DNA of 64,000 bases from Phoronis australis. Its lineage: Eukaryota > Phoronida > Phoronidae. The notes beneath the pieces are model-generated. The model did no database searches. It saw only the letters and a program-made list of their open reading frames with translations, and was not told the DNA's origin. The stretch spans positions 680,082 to 744,081 of the forward strand of contig NMRA01000130.1 of assembly GCA_002633005.1 (NCBI GenBank). Direction: 5' to 3'. Both the position numbers and the translations under genes were made by a program. Shown here one piece after another: positions 44,701 through 56,075 of this stretch (position 1 is the stretch's first letter; each line of letters begins with the position of its first letter).

Positions 44701-47700
44701 TCTCCAATCTTGATTAGCCTATAGAATTTGGGACACAAATTTTCTTGATTCTGGAATTTATGACAAGGGCGATTTTAACGTACACCATGTTTTTGTCAAA
44801 TTTCATACAGTGTGCTTTCTATCTACAAAGTGGGTAATTTTGCAGTATTTCCAGTGCTTCTTGAATGAGATGCTACATATTGTTGATTTCTTGAATTTGG
44901 GGCGAGCTCCGACCTTGCGCAAAACAATTGATTTTTCACTGCCTAAATTGAATTTTTACCGTAGTAAGATAACCAACTATATCAAGAAATCATTGTATCA
45001 GAAAGATCTAAACACATACAGCATATTAATTAATTCCTTCTATTGGTCTAACTTGTTATGTTTCATATTTCAATTAAAAAAGAAATAGCTTCTCATCTGA
45101 GTGAACTGTGCCCCTCGCCACAACAAAAACGAATGTTAGGAAAGTTACACCTCCTTGTTATTGCTAATAATTTGCATTTGTTTTTCTTTTTTAGTCTTTC
45201 AAACTTGAAAAATGTGTCAGAGCGCTTTTGCCTAAAATTGATATCCTGCTAACTGCTTTTTACCATCTAGATCCATGCGCTCATTACGGGACCCTTTGAC
45301 ACTCCATATGAAGGTGGTTTCTTTTACTTCTGCATTCGTTGCCCACCAGACTATCCCATAAAACCTCCACGGGTGAAACTGATGACCACGGGCGATGGAC
45401 GGGTGCGGTTCAACCCAAATCTTTATAAAAACGGCAAAGTTTGCCTAAGTATACTGGGGTAAGTACATCAAGTGGTTTCAGTCTTCAAAGTTAGCCTGTT
45501 TACATCAAAAACATGGAATTCATTTTGAAGCCTAGTTAATACGTTAGCATTCATAATTTAACAGGATCACTGTAACAGTGAGTTTAAGACACGTTATGGT
45601 GGACAAGTGAAATTCTATTTCATCAAATTTTACTTTAAAAATGTCTTTTGGGGGAGTACATTGTACAGTCACTGAATGTTATTTGTCTTAAAATTTTCAG
45701 CATTCGCAGCAATGTAGTGTGTCTCTAGAAAACAGAAAATTTGCAATTTTAGTAATTCTCCCAAATCAAAGCATTCACCTCATACCACTGACTGTACTGT
45801 AGACAAATAGATTTTTTTGAGTGCTTCCTTCATTAAATATTTCAGGGGGAATGGGAAATCTATTTTACACCTTATGGTGGCTGTAAACTCATGTTCTATC
45901 CAAGAAGTGAACTTTTTGATTTGGACTACTCACACTCGCTGGACTGCTATTAATTTGGTCTCGACTTGCTCCTTGTTGCGATAAGAATTAATTTCTGGGC
46001 TTGCCAAGAACTGACCATTCGTTATTCCTCGAGACCATTTTTGGCGCATAAAACGCTGCGCCTTGACAAACGAACTTGTATTTTAACCCGATTTCAAGCT
46101 ATAACGAGCTGCCTGTTCATCAAGGCCCTGATATCACCTCCAACCTGAGTATGGAGCAATTTGAGACCAAGTGGCCTGATCAACAGTTGTTTTTTGTGAT
46201 AGAATGCGGGGACTTTGATAATTAATTGCTGTTTCTGCCGTCAATTACGTGTTGCTTTTATGTATTCTGTTTGGATCAGACCAGCTAGGGTCAGGATCTA
46301 ATCATTTTGCTCGAAATCAGACTCAAAATTTTTTCTAACATTTTTCGTTCAGGGCATTAAATGCTACTTTGGTTGAAGTCGAGATAAATGTCAATTATTC
46401 TGTGCTTGAGTACATAATGGTTGGTTTGCATGGATGACTGTGTAATACTATTTTTCTCTTAATGACCCCAGCACTAGAGCTATAAGTTTGAGTCTGTTCT
46501 TGAGTAAAAACTTGTGTTTATTGCATGGATCTAGGGGTCATGAAGTACGAATTTTGACTTCTGTGGTTTGTGTAATCTATAATGTACTCGAGCAGAGAGT
46601 AGTGGATAATTTAACTTGAGCCAATATTAAAGGGAAACAAAAAATGAATATATTTTTAATTCGATTTTGAGTAAGGTTAGATTCTGGCCCCTGGGGTGAT
46701 TTCCGTAGATGCGAGATATTCGCGAAAAAGCAAGGCGGCGCAAGACTATGCCAAGTGAACGTGTTTCACAAGCAGACGTTAGAAAAATGTCAGCCACTGA
46801 AGTGATTGGTCGGTGAGGTTAGAATGTTGAATTATGGGATAGATTACTGTTTCCATTCTACAAGCGAAGATTTCTCACCCGCAAGTGCTTTGCAAGTGCC
46901 TTGCATCTGCGGAATGCAGTCCAGTTTCAACAGATTCTGTTACATGTGTGTTTCACTACGGCATCCAACTGTGAATGCCCTGCATGTCATACGTGAATTT
47001 CAATTCAATAATTTTGAAGCATGTAGGGGCACGCCCTTATATGGAGATCACTCCTTTCTTACTCATTCTTGTGCGTTCACATGCAGACTTCTCCTTTCAG
47101 CACATGGTCCGGCCCAGCTTGGACTCCAGCATTGTGTTTATCGAGTGTTCTCATTTCAATACAATCTCTAATGAATGAAAAACCGTACCACAATGAACCA
47201 GGGTACACTCAGGTAAGAAAATATCAACTCCCTCAAGTTAGTGGAAAGTGACAACTGATCATTGATCGTCTGGTTTTGGTAAAACGTCACCATTTTTGGA
47301 CAAAAATTGATCTTTCTTTAATTTTGAAAGGCTTCTGACAGTTGTGATTACCATAAGTTCTAAAAACATTGTCTTATGGTAGGTAGGGTATAGAACACAT
47401 TCATCTGGTGCTACTCATTTTCATGGAAAAAATGGAAAAACAAAGTTTCACTTATCAGCCGTATTGGTGAGATTTTTTTATCAATTTGAAATTGTCCAGC
47501 CATTAAACTGCAACAAACCATTTTTGTCCAGTTGCCAAACTGACACTGGGAGTGATCAAACAATTCACGGACGATGAAATTCAATTTGCAATAACATTAC
47601 CTGTTGTGCTCGTTATGTGCGTTCTCTTCACAATGGTAGCCTTATATCTGTCAGTTTTTTAATAGTACTTTAATATAAAGAACAATGGTTTTGAACAGTT

Positions 47701-50700
47701 TAATTGTGATGCGAATTCCATTTAATTAACTTTGATGCAGATTTGTGGCAGTTCTAGTTTTGATTATAAATTTTATCTAAAAAGATGGTGAACACATGAT
47801 CTCTGTAATTTTCCATGTCAATAATTATTTATCATTTTATAAACCTGCTTTCCATTCAAAAACTTTTTATATTGACCACTTGCCAATGTAAAATTGTGAT
47901 TTTGCGAAGAACTCATAGTTGGTTGTTCCGTGAGACTATAGTCTCTACATAAAGTGACATGCTATCAGCTTGTACACTACAACTTACTGTCAGTTCTTTT
48001 GAATCCCTCAGATCATCTCCAAATTGTCAAAAGAACAATTTGAGACCAATTTCCTTTACAGTAATAGATCCAAATCAAAAGTTTTTCATTGATGGAAGCC
48101 AGGGGTCCATTTCATGAAAGTGACTTAAGACAAAAAGTTGGTCTTGTGCTCCAGGCGCTTCACAATTGCTAAAGATTTAGCGAAGCAATTATGAGTGCAT
48201 TGCAGTCGATAAATAATTTACAGAGATCCTCGCAGTACCTCGTAGTTATGTGTATATTCTCAGAGACTGCCCTTTAGTACAAATGAGATTTAATTATTTT
48301 TCAAAATAAGTTATATGAAGAATAAGACCAGATTTCGGGCTAAAGTCTTAGTCACTCATGTCGTGAACATTCCTTTAAATCAGAATATTAGACCAGGACC
48401 AGTTTTATCCACATTCTGTCCACATTCTATGTGGAGTTAGTGATGCAGTTAATTATAATATTTGCCATGGTGGAAACTACTTTCCAGTGAATAGCTCAAG
48501 GCTTAGGTTTTTGTTGACAAAATTGCTCTTACCAATCTTGAAAATTCAAGAACCCACGCAGTCTTAATTTTTACTCCTCCATTCTGATTTTATAGTTTTC
48601 ATGTCCCTAAAAGAAAATGAAAAATGGGGCCTGGTTGCATTCAAGCCTTCTATTTAGATGTGATTTAATAAACAATAATTACCCTCACCATGTGACCTGG
48701 TGAATAGAGTCACTCTAGTGGAAACTATCCCCCTGTTGTGGATGGAATGTCCGATAGAACTGGTCCAGCTGACCACAGTGACATTGGTGAAATTCAAAAG
48801 ATTTCTCCAAATTGATCTTTATCTTGTTGAAAAGGGAATGTTTACAGCATGCTTTTCATGAAATACATGCCTGGTTTATAAACACTTTTGGTGGTGAATT
48901 TGACCTCTTTCTGAAATTGATCATGACTTGTCTTTTATGAAGGTTTGAGGGCTTGGAGGGTTTGAAAAATCAACAATACACTATTTACTTGATGAATTCA
49001 GTAAGCTGGGTTGGGTAGGTTATAACGTTTATGTGCCAAGAGGGATAGGATGTCCAATTAGTTGGGGAATTGGCTGATGACCTGACTGAACAGCAGATAC
49101 CACCATGTTATCCGGGTGAAGGATTATAGATGGCGCTGCACATCAGCCATCGATATGTAATTGCGTTGCATTGTTAAATTTTAACACACGGATTGTAGGA
49201 GAGAACCCCTGGTGATGCCAAGAGATACAATGAAATTATTCAACATGAAACGTTGCGAGTCGCGGTCTGTGATATGTTGGAAGGTTCAACGTGCCCTAGT
49301 ACATTAAGGTAAACTTTGTTTGTTGTCTATGCATAATTAACCTATCGCAACCTTCGCTCTCTTGTGAAGTGTTGACAAACAAACAATAAGTTTTACCCAG
49401 CAACGTGTTGTTTGTAAAATGGTGGCTTGGAAATGTAGGTGTGTCAAGAATGCTGTGTTCTGATTGGTCAGTTAAGCCGTCACTCAAAATCCTAGCGATG
49501 GGTCAATTGGAAACGCCTCTTATCCCTTTACTTAATTATGTTGATGCCATGAACTGACGTGCTTAATCTAGAATGCCTAATTAATGACTGACTGAGCAGA
49601 ACCAGTTCTACAATTTCGGAGCCCAATGCAGATCTGACTTTTAAGGCCTTTTCTCTGCAGATTGTTGTCATTTCTTCTTGGTTCCCTCACGGTTTGTAAA
49701 CAAGTGAAAAAGGCATGACTACACAAGCGCCTCCTTGGATTTATTTCTTAAGAAAGTGCCTACTGTAGTCATATTTACGAACATTTTTGTTCGCTTCACT
49801 CTACAGTCTTACCAGCTACTTTGCCTGTGAATTTTTTGTTCTCAACTATTATGATTGGGAGGTCCATTTTCACTGTTACACAATTAATTTGTAAACACTT
49901 GATGCTAAAGTGGGCTGATTTACTGCCTAGGGCAATGATCGTCATGATGGACCTAGTGCAGGTAAAAATTCAAGCGGAAACCCAGTTAAATGCGAACTGA
50001 AGTGCAAGTTTCAATAACCCCATTTCCTGTCCACACAATAGAGAGCTACGGTAAAATATCAGCAACTTCGGACAAAAATAATTGCCAACCAGGCATTTTT
50101 TCCTTTTTCAAAAGCTTCTAATATTCTTTTGAATGTCTACAATTTCTCAGAAACATTGTCTGAATGTAGCTTTAGCTGTCTTTATTAAAAAATGAAAATT
50201 AACATAAAATTTCACTTGTCGGCCATATTGTGTCCTCAATTGGTGAGATTCTACCATATATTGCTTGGCTACCAGCAGCCAACAGGCGAATATAGTTTCA
50301 TAACATAATGAGATGTCATAAAGGATTACATAGGTGACCAAACAGCTCAAGCAGCTCAGTGGACTGAATTCAGTGGACTATTGTGTTTGCATTAGCAAAC
50401 TCTCAACCATAGAATGTTTATCATGGGACGGTCAATTTTTACCTGGACTGGGTTCCTTATGAACGGTTTGAAAAAGGTAACTCACCATATTTAAGAACCA
50501 ATAAAAGTTCCATCTCAATGTATTGATGAAAACCTTAGCTTTGGGTGTTGCGGCATGGGACGAAAATGATTTAATGCATAATTTGTATGATATTTGCAGA
50601 GTAAATCTGCCCTTCTGTCTACTTGTCTGTCTGTCTATCTTGTAACTTTTGATGTTGGTGAGTATACTCAAGATGGGTTGCAATTATAACTGTTTATATC

Positions 50701-51049
50701 ACCGGGCCTAACAGTGTGTGCCTGCCCACAAATCGATGACATCATAGTCACATAGTTATCACTCGCAAGTAATCAAGACTGTTTATGAAGTCGGTTTCAT
50801 TTGCTCTTGTTTGCTTCTGTTCGTTTTAGAGAGGTCATGGAGAAATCTTTCCCAGACTACTACGATTACTACATTTCCACATGTGAGAGTCACGCCCATT
50901 TAAATGGACTGCCCATGCAAGATCCATTTGGGGAGAGACGGGGACGTTTTGACTTTGAAAGCATAGCACAGAGGCTGCATGCCTTGCAGGCCAAACTGAA
51001 AGTTGAAGAAGAGGAGTTATCAGACACATTAAGCGACGATGGTGCATAA
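41757..51049 (+). CDS. UBE2Z: UBE2Z, UBA6-specific ubiquitin-conjugating enzyme E2
   Basis: Six exons: 41757-41941, 43660-43732, 45271-45458, 47101-47212, 49199-49308 and 50830-51049 (TAA 51047-51049), with phases 2, 0, 2, 0, 2, giving 295 residues. The UBC fold runs from residue ~55: [53 protein letters not shown], then the catalytic Cys144 in [10 protein letters not shown] (codon 45442-45444). Exon 4 gives [27 protein letters not shown]; exon 5 [14 protein letters not shown]; exon 6 [14 protein letters not shown] and [13 protein letters not shown]. The C-terminal extension is typical of UBE2Z, which accepts ubiquitin and FAT10 from UBA6. It is shorter than human UBE2Z (about 354) mainly at the N-terminus. 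The exon-1 donor GTGGGA is weak. Confidence 0.94.
42230..42700. other. GC-richer block in UBE2Z intron 1
   Basis: This stretch is richer in GC than its surroundings and has three imperfect CCCCTTTTGCAGGG-like repeats (42550-42625). Overlapping open frames on both strands carry no recognised motif. A decayed repeat or an alternative promoter are both possible; I cannot choose. Confidence 0.35.
42981..43245. mobile_element. MITE with ~70-bp inverted ends (copy 1)
   Basis: The left end (GTAACGCTTGGACCTCGCT, GTGAGACTTCGCC, GATTACGTGAGATA) pairs with the right end (TATCTCACGTAATC, GAAGTCTTGCTTTTCAGCTAG, GCATTACTGAACTC) in inverted orientation. The centre repeats GGTCCTAGC and TACTGAACTC blocks. 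A related fragment is at 57441-57567. It lies in UBE2Z intron 1. Confidence 0.8.
44078..44104 (+). repeat. AAAT microsatellite
   Basis: Five to six AAAT repeats in UBE2Z intron 2. Confidence 0.85.
45955..46170. mobile_element. MITE with TTGGTCTC ends in UBE2Z intron 3
   Basis: The left end TTGGTCTCGACTTGCTCC and right end GGAGCAATTTGAGACCAA are inverted repeats 216 bases apart. The intervening short open frame has no family motif. A single AATTTGAGACCAATT motif recurs near 48045. Confidence 0.7.
47290..47500 (+). repeat. Dispersed repeat in UBE2Z intron 4 (copy 1)
   Basis: Shares ordered blocks GGACAAAAAT, AAACATTGTCT, TTTCACTTATCAGCCGTATT and TTGGTGAGATT with 50068-50255 in the same direction (there TTTCACTTGTCGGCCATATT). 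The copies are diverged and the ends are not defined. Confidence 0.5.
48113..48377. mobile_element. MITE-like element with TCATGAAAGTGACTTAAGAC ends
   Basis: The left end (CCATTTCATGAAAGTGACTTA) is weakly inverted relative to the right end (GTCTTAGTCACTCATGTCGTG). A small non-autonomous element is likely; arms are diverged. Confidence 0.5.
48396..48766 (+). mobile_element. MITE with GGACCAGTTYTATC ends (copy A)
   Basis: Begins GGACCAGTTTTATCCACATT and ends GATAGAACTGGTCC, an inverted pair. Its sequence recurs as the reverse complement at 53339-53742. It lies in UBE2Z intron 4. Confidence 0.8.
49334..49507. mobile_element. MITE-like foldback, ATTGACCTAT family (copy 3)
   Basis: Starts AATTAACCTATCGC and ends GCGATGGGTCAATT; carries CAAACAATAAGTTTTACC and TTCTGATTGGTCA blocks shared with 37058-37227. 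It begins 25 bases past the exon-5 donor of UBE2Z. Confidence 0.75.
50068..50255 (+). repeat. Dispersed repeat in UBE2Z intron 5 (copy 2)
   Basis: Diverged partner of the block at 47290-47500, same orientation. Nature unknown. Confidence 0.5.
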
Positions 51050-51879
51050 CGTCACTTGCATTATGCTTGTTGGAGTCTTGAGTGCTGAGTTTCTCCTGTA
51101 ACCAGGGATTAGCCTCAGCTAGTTTTAGTACTTCAGTTTCACGGCACTTTGTACTTCATCAAAAGATTTGTACAAGAACTGCTGTCGACTCGAAGCCTGT
51201 TTATGATCAAGGGAACTGATCTAAGTTCCTGCTGTGTGGAGGTCAATTACCACGTTGGCCGGCAAAAACTTCTCGGCAAAAGAATACTGGCTAACATAAA
51301 AATGGGGATTTTTCAAACTGTTTGGCTGCTGAGCTTGAATATCTCGTAAAAATTTATGTTGGTATGATTTTTACCCAAAGAAATATCGTGGCAAAATGGA
51401 TGTGTTAGGTTTTAGTAATGCTTTGGACCAGGATACTTGGTCTGCAAGTCCTGATGCTGGACAAACTTCATGATGGTAACGCGTGACAATGATCTGAACT
51501 AGCCTCGATTTAGAAATCGCTGTTATCTGGAGTTGAAACCAAATGGGAGTTTTGTTGTATTGTGTTCGTCCTGATCCCTAAGTGGCAGTTAACATGCATC
51601 TCGGATGTCCACCGTGGCTATTTTTTTGGGGAAATTTGACGTCCCAGTTACTAACTGAGCAAGGCACAACACCATGTTCCCAATAGTGGCTAAGCAACTC
51701 ACAAAGTACTCTCCTTTTTTCCCAGAAGCGGACTTGGCTATGGGTTCTCTGGCAACTGGATACTTTTAACAGTGAAATGTATTCTTCGCTGTATGTACTC
51801 TGAAGGGGAATGATTATCATATGGAATGTTTTTAGGTTTGCTGGTCATTCAGTGCAAGTTGATATTGTATTTCCAACAT

Positions 51880-51885
51880 ATTAAA
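51880..51885 (+). terminator. Possible UBE2Z poly(A) signal ATTAAA
   Basis: No AATAAA is present in the kilobase after the UBE2Z stop. The first common variant, ATTAAA, is 831 bases past the stop codon and could serve, giving a 3' UTR of about 0.85 kb. Confidence 0.3.
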
Positions 51886-52288
51886 CACATTTTCAGGAGT
51901 CTTGAAATGTATGCATACACACTGCATGCCAAGAATGATGACACTTGGCTTAAATTCAAGTCCAACTGCTGTTTGGTAATTTGCCCATTACGTTGCACAC
52001 CAAGCAGAATTTATGATATACATATTATGGCAATGTTTTGCGAAAATTTTAGGTTGTAAAAGTCAGATTTCTTGTCCATTTTTCAAAGTTCAAAAACCTA
52101 AGCATGTGTAGTTTTCAGGAACTGTTCAACTATGCTGTTTAGAAAAAAAATTTCAAAATGAAAATTTCAAAATACTTTTGTTGCCCCCAGTGTGTTTACT
52201 ATGGGTCTAATTATCTAGTGAGCGATAACATCAACAGTTTGTGGTGTCCAGAGACAATGTAATTGCCTACAAGTGCTTAGTGTCTGTT

Positions 52289-52373
52289 GAGTTGCCCAAT
52301 CTCGACTGTTGAGGGTGTCAACTTAGCATAAAAAGCATCGTTGACACTCTGACTGGTCAGGATTGGGGAACTC
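52289..52373. repeat. 85-base hairpin, 33-nt arms and 18-nt loop
   Basis: Arms 52289-52322 (GAGTTGCCCAATCTCGACTG...) and 52341-52373 (TTGACACTCTGACTGGTCAG...) pair with a few mismatches. The size resembles a miRNA precursor, but a small foldback transposon remnant is equally possible. Confidence 0.55.
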
Positions 52374-53338
52374 GACCAGTTTGCCAACCTGGGAACCTGC
52401 TGCATTGATCAAAGACACCATGCTGTTGTAGTATCGCCTCGGGCTGCTGATGTTTTGGTTTTCTAGATAATCAGACCCATCGTAAACACACTGGGGGGGA
52501 GGGGAGAATAGTATTTTACAAGTTTGTAAATAGCATGTTTAAAAAGTTAAAGTGAAAAGTACACATGGTTAGGTTTTTAAATTTTGAAAATTGGGCAAGA
52601 AATTTGACCTAAAATGTTTGTTTAATGTTGCAATGTGTTCCTCATTAATTCTGCTGGGTGTGTAACATAATTGGGCCAATTACCAAACCACCAAGCAGCA
52701 GTTGGATTTTGAGGTTAGCCAAGTGTCATACAATTCTTGGCATGAGGATTCTTTTCATGGTTGATGTTCAATATCATACTTAAAGGGATTCTAAACCCTG
52801 TTTGATGAATTCCCTGCTAATGTACCATATCGGTTAATTTGATATATTTTACTTCCTAAGAAAGGAGTTTTGAAACTTTTGTGCCAATGTCAATCAAAAC
52901 TAATGATGCTGTAAACATCCCCTTTAAAATGATGCTAAACCCTGTTTTCAACCAATCCTCGTTCTGTCACCTGCTAATGCATCATTGATGGCCTCAATCT
53001 TCTGCAAGAATCAACCAAGAACTTCTAACACCCTATGTCACAGATTGGACATTATGGTCGTTGGTGAGTGGTCTTTTTCCACAATAGCTGTGTAATTGGC
53101 TAAAAGCCTTAGCTACCCTTGCCCGTTTAGCAGATTTTGGAAAGAATTTTCGAATCTTCCTCCAAACTTTTGAGGGTTGTTGAGGGTTACAGAGCACGAT
53201 TATTTTGTTTCAGAGAACTTGATGATAAGGTAATTTTTAGTATCCGGTAATAGGCCAAAACCCCGTTTGGCATTAAACGAGATAAGGATCGCTTTGGAGA
53301 AATCTTTAGTGGATTTCTCTAATGTCATGTGGTGAGCT

Positions 53339-53742
53339 GGACCAGTTCTATCCACATTCCATTCACAACGGGGCAGGGAGGGGGGTTGTAGTTTAATAGA
53401 ATGATTTATTCACAAAGTCACATAGTGGGGGTAATTACTGTTTCTTATCACGTCATAGAAGGTTTGAAAGCATACATATAGGCTCTATGTCCATTTTCTT
53501 TTTGGGACTTGAAAACCGATGGAAATCGTGTAATCTGAATAGAGGAGTAAACATTAGATTATACCTGTGGGTTCTTGAATTTTCAAAGATTGGTCAAGTA
53601 ATCCATAGTGTTTTCGTCAAAAAAAAAAAAGCCAAGAGCTATATTCATTAGAAGTAGTTTACAGCATGGCCAATAATCTAATTAACTGTATCACTAACTC
53701 ACTACAGAAGCTGAACGAATGTGGATAAAATGGGCGGTGGTC
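53339..53742 (-). mobile_element. MITE with GGACCAGTTYTATC ends (copy B, inverted)
   Basis: This is the reverse complement of the element at 48396-48766 along most of its length (for example AAGAACCCACG... there, CTGTGGGTTCTTGAATTTTC here; TTAGTGATGCAGTTAATTAT there, TAATTAACTGTATCACTAAC here). Ends are GGACCAGTTCTATCCACATT and GTGGATAAAATGGGCGGTGG. Confidence 0.8.
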
Positions 53743-54056
53743 TAGCTGACGGAATCTTCTATTAACTGGAATGTTCAGGGACATGCATGTAGTATATAAT
53801 TCTAGTGTTTTGGCCAGTTTAGCCTGAGACCCTAAAATGAGAAAATAGCATTTGTGTGGTTTAATGATTTGGGGAGCGCTTGTCCATAATGGTATTCAGT
53901 AGTTTGTAATTGTTTTGAATTCGCTATTTTAGTAGATGCCTTGGTCCGTTTTACCCAGATTTGTAAGTCCCGCCATTTTGAAAATAATTCCCTTCAGGTC
54001 AAAATTTTGCAGTATACTGGTACCCTTCTGGAAATATGAAAAACCTGGCTGGTTAA

Positions 54057-54214
54057 CAGTGGCTGATTCAGAGGGGGGACCATGCCTCCCCGGCTAAAAT
54101 TGTCCCAAATTACATTTGGCTGGCAGTTCGGGGTTGCGAATAGCTAACTGGCGAAATCCTGGCCATTACTCTACCCTGGCCTCCTCTAACTCAAAATTTT
54201 GGACGCGCCCGTGG
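54057..54214 (+). mobile_element. 158-bp MITE with 5-bp target duplication (copy 1)
   Basis: Begins CAGTGGCTGATTCAGAGG and ends TTTTGGACGCGCCCGTG, flanked on both sides by GTTAA (54052-54056 and 54215-54219). Its whole length matches the reverse complement of 55755-55906. Non-autonomous cut-and-paste element, perhaps hAT-like by its CAGTGGCGGATYC-type ends; no coding capacity. Confidence 0.85.
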
Positions 54215-54532
54215 TTAAGAACGTGTTCATGGGCATCCACCAGTGACCTCTAAATTTTTCAGTGCTGCGCCTCCCATATGGTCTATGGCAATTCCTGCTT
54301 ATCAATAGTTTTGACCTGAAGACTTGTCACATGCAGAAAGTAAAATATACCAACTTTATCAAAAGGGAACGTTCCTCGACCTTAAAACTGTCGGAAATGA
54401 GACAACGAAGTTACTTGAGCCGAGTTGCTTATCGAACAAGGCCCCGGCGGCTGTACATAGAATCGCGATTTTTTACCCGGCATGTATACATGCATTCTCC
54501 TAGTAACAATAATCGCGGGAAATATGATCTGT

Positions 54533-55310
54533 GATCGGTGTCTTCAGAAAGCCGTAAGATCGTTCATTGAAAATTTTCCATGGAGATTTGATAAAATTTT
54601 TGTTTAGTTTCAATTTTGCAGTATACACCTCGGGCGCACCCGGGGGAGCTTGGAGGGCTCGAACGACTCCCTGAATTTGGCGAATTGGGCAAAAAGGTGC
54701 GCCTCGGTGAAAAAAAGTCCGAGTTGATTTTGTTCTAAGATTAAATCGGGTTGTGCAGTTTCGTAAATTTAAAGTTTCTGAATTTCGCACCACAAAGTTT
54801 TCACAGAACCACACGAACATATGGTTAAAAGTTTCCACAGCTCCACAAGAGGCACACTTGTCACCACTTACTAAGTTCATCTTTTTCAAGTTAAGTTTTG
54901 TAAACACTTTTCTATGAATGTAGAAATATTTAAAGGTTTTAACATAAGGAGGTAACAAGAGTTTGTGTGGAAGAACATAAATTTGTCTAATTCGTTGTCT
55001 AGAGTAAATATTAGTTAAGCTGTACTCTATATCAGGAGGCGAAATAATTTTGGAAAGCAAAATATTTCTAGAAAACACATTAGTAATTTGGCTTGACTGG
55101 GGATGTATACATTTTGAAATCGAATGATAGCTTTCAACTTAATCGCACGTCTTAAAGCAGCATAATGTATCTAGTTTGAAAGATTATCTATTTTTTTAAA
55201 CCTCCCATGTCAGAAATTTATTTTCAAAATTCAAAAGATCCTTCACAAAAATAATACCAGCCTCAAAGAAACTATTAAAGAATGCAGCACTACAAATTGA
55301 TCAAACATTT
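54533..55310 (-). mobile_element. Decayed 3' end of a LINE (non-LTR retrotransposon)
   Basis: A minus-strand frame of 192 codons contains a reverse-transcriptase C-terminal zinc-knuckle region: KLLLPPYVKTFKYFYIHRKV followed by CASCGAVETFNHMFVWFC. Further upstream, in a shifted frame, are FFNSFFEAGIIFVKDLLNFE and ALRRAIKLKAIIRFQN, which are typical of the segment between RT and C-terminus in L1/Tx1-type ORF2. The catalytic RT and endonuclease domains are absent, and at least one frameshift and stops separate the pieces, so this is a dead 5'-truncated copy. Confidence 0.7.
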
Positions 55311-55535
55311 CACTACTTCACAATAAAAAGAACCTTGTCGGGACAGCGCACTGAGGGGTCTGGGGTGGTTTATAGCACCCACTTATTTCAGTGCTGCGCT
55401 GCCCAAATTCATGAAAGCTATTACTGGTTACTAAATTGGCCCCTTGTTGCCACCTAAGCCAGGTTAGTATGCTAGTCACGAAACTTTGCTAAGTTTAGTT
55501 ACTGGACCTTAGTTGCCCTGTAAAGTCCTACAGCT

Positions 55536-56075
55536 AGGGGTTTTCCGTAGATAAGCCCATCCATGGGCGTTAATTCGGAAAATTATGCCGAATAAACGCC
55601 AATGGGCGTTTGGTATTACATCTTCTGGTGTCAAGTGTCCAGATAGTGGGGCGTTTATTCGGAAAATTTCCTCTTAAAAGCTTACTAAGCGTCAACTTTT
55701 AGTCACAAATTCAGTTTTGTGGAGCATTTATCATATATATAATAAAGAGCAAAGCAGGGGCGGATCCAAGATTTTGAGTTGGGAGGTAGGGCAGAATATT
55801 AGCCAGGATTTTGCCCGTCAGACATTCGTAGCCCCAAACTGCCTAATAGAATCTGGGATGATTTTTTTTGGGGGTATGGCCCTTCCCGGCTCTGAATCCA
55901 CCACTACAAAGACAAGTGCTGACAACTATGCCTTTATTAACATAAAAAATGTCAGTCAGGAAACCCATGATTTTCCGTTTGCATGCCCGGGCGTTTATTC
56001 GGTGCTATTCTGTAAAACTTCTGGAAATTTTCATTTTCCGAATACAAGCTCATGGGCCTATCCGCGGAAATCCCG
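55536..56075. mobile_element. Foldback element with TTATTCGGAAAAT subrepeats
   Basis: Outer ends (GGGGTTTTCCGTAGATAAGC and GCCTATCCGCGGAAATCCC) are inverted. Inside, GGGCGTTTATTCGG-type motifs occur at about 55564, 55646 and 55988 with inverted partners (CCGAATAAACGCC near 55588, TTTTCCGAATAC near 56035). The 152-bp MITE at 55755-55906 is inserted within it. Short open frames across it have no family motif. Confidence 0.65.
55755..55906 (-). mobile_element. 152-bp MITE with 5-bp target duplication (copy 2, inverted)
   Basis: Begins CAGGGGCGGATCCAAG and ends TCTGAATCCACCACTA, flanked by CAAAG on both sides (55750-55754 and 55907-55911). It is the inverted partner of the copy at 54057-54214 and is nested inside a larger foldback element. 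Confidence 0.85.

Larger units (their letters stand above)
51050..54056. other. UBE2Z 3' UTR and repeat-bearing intergenic DNA
   Basis: After the UBE2Z 3' UTR this stretch holds a hairpin (52289-52373), two diverged direct repeats containing CTAAACCCTGTTT (about 52788-52830 and 52928-52960) and a MITE (53339-53742). No protein gene is visible. Confidence 0.6.
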
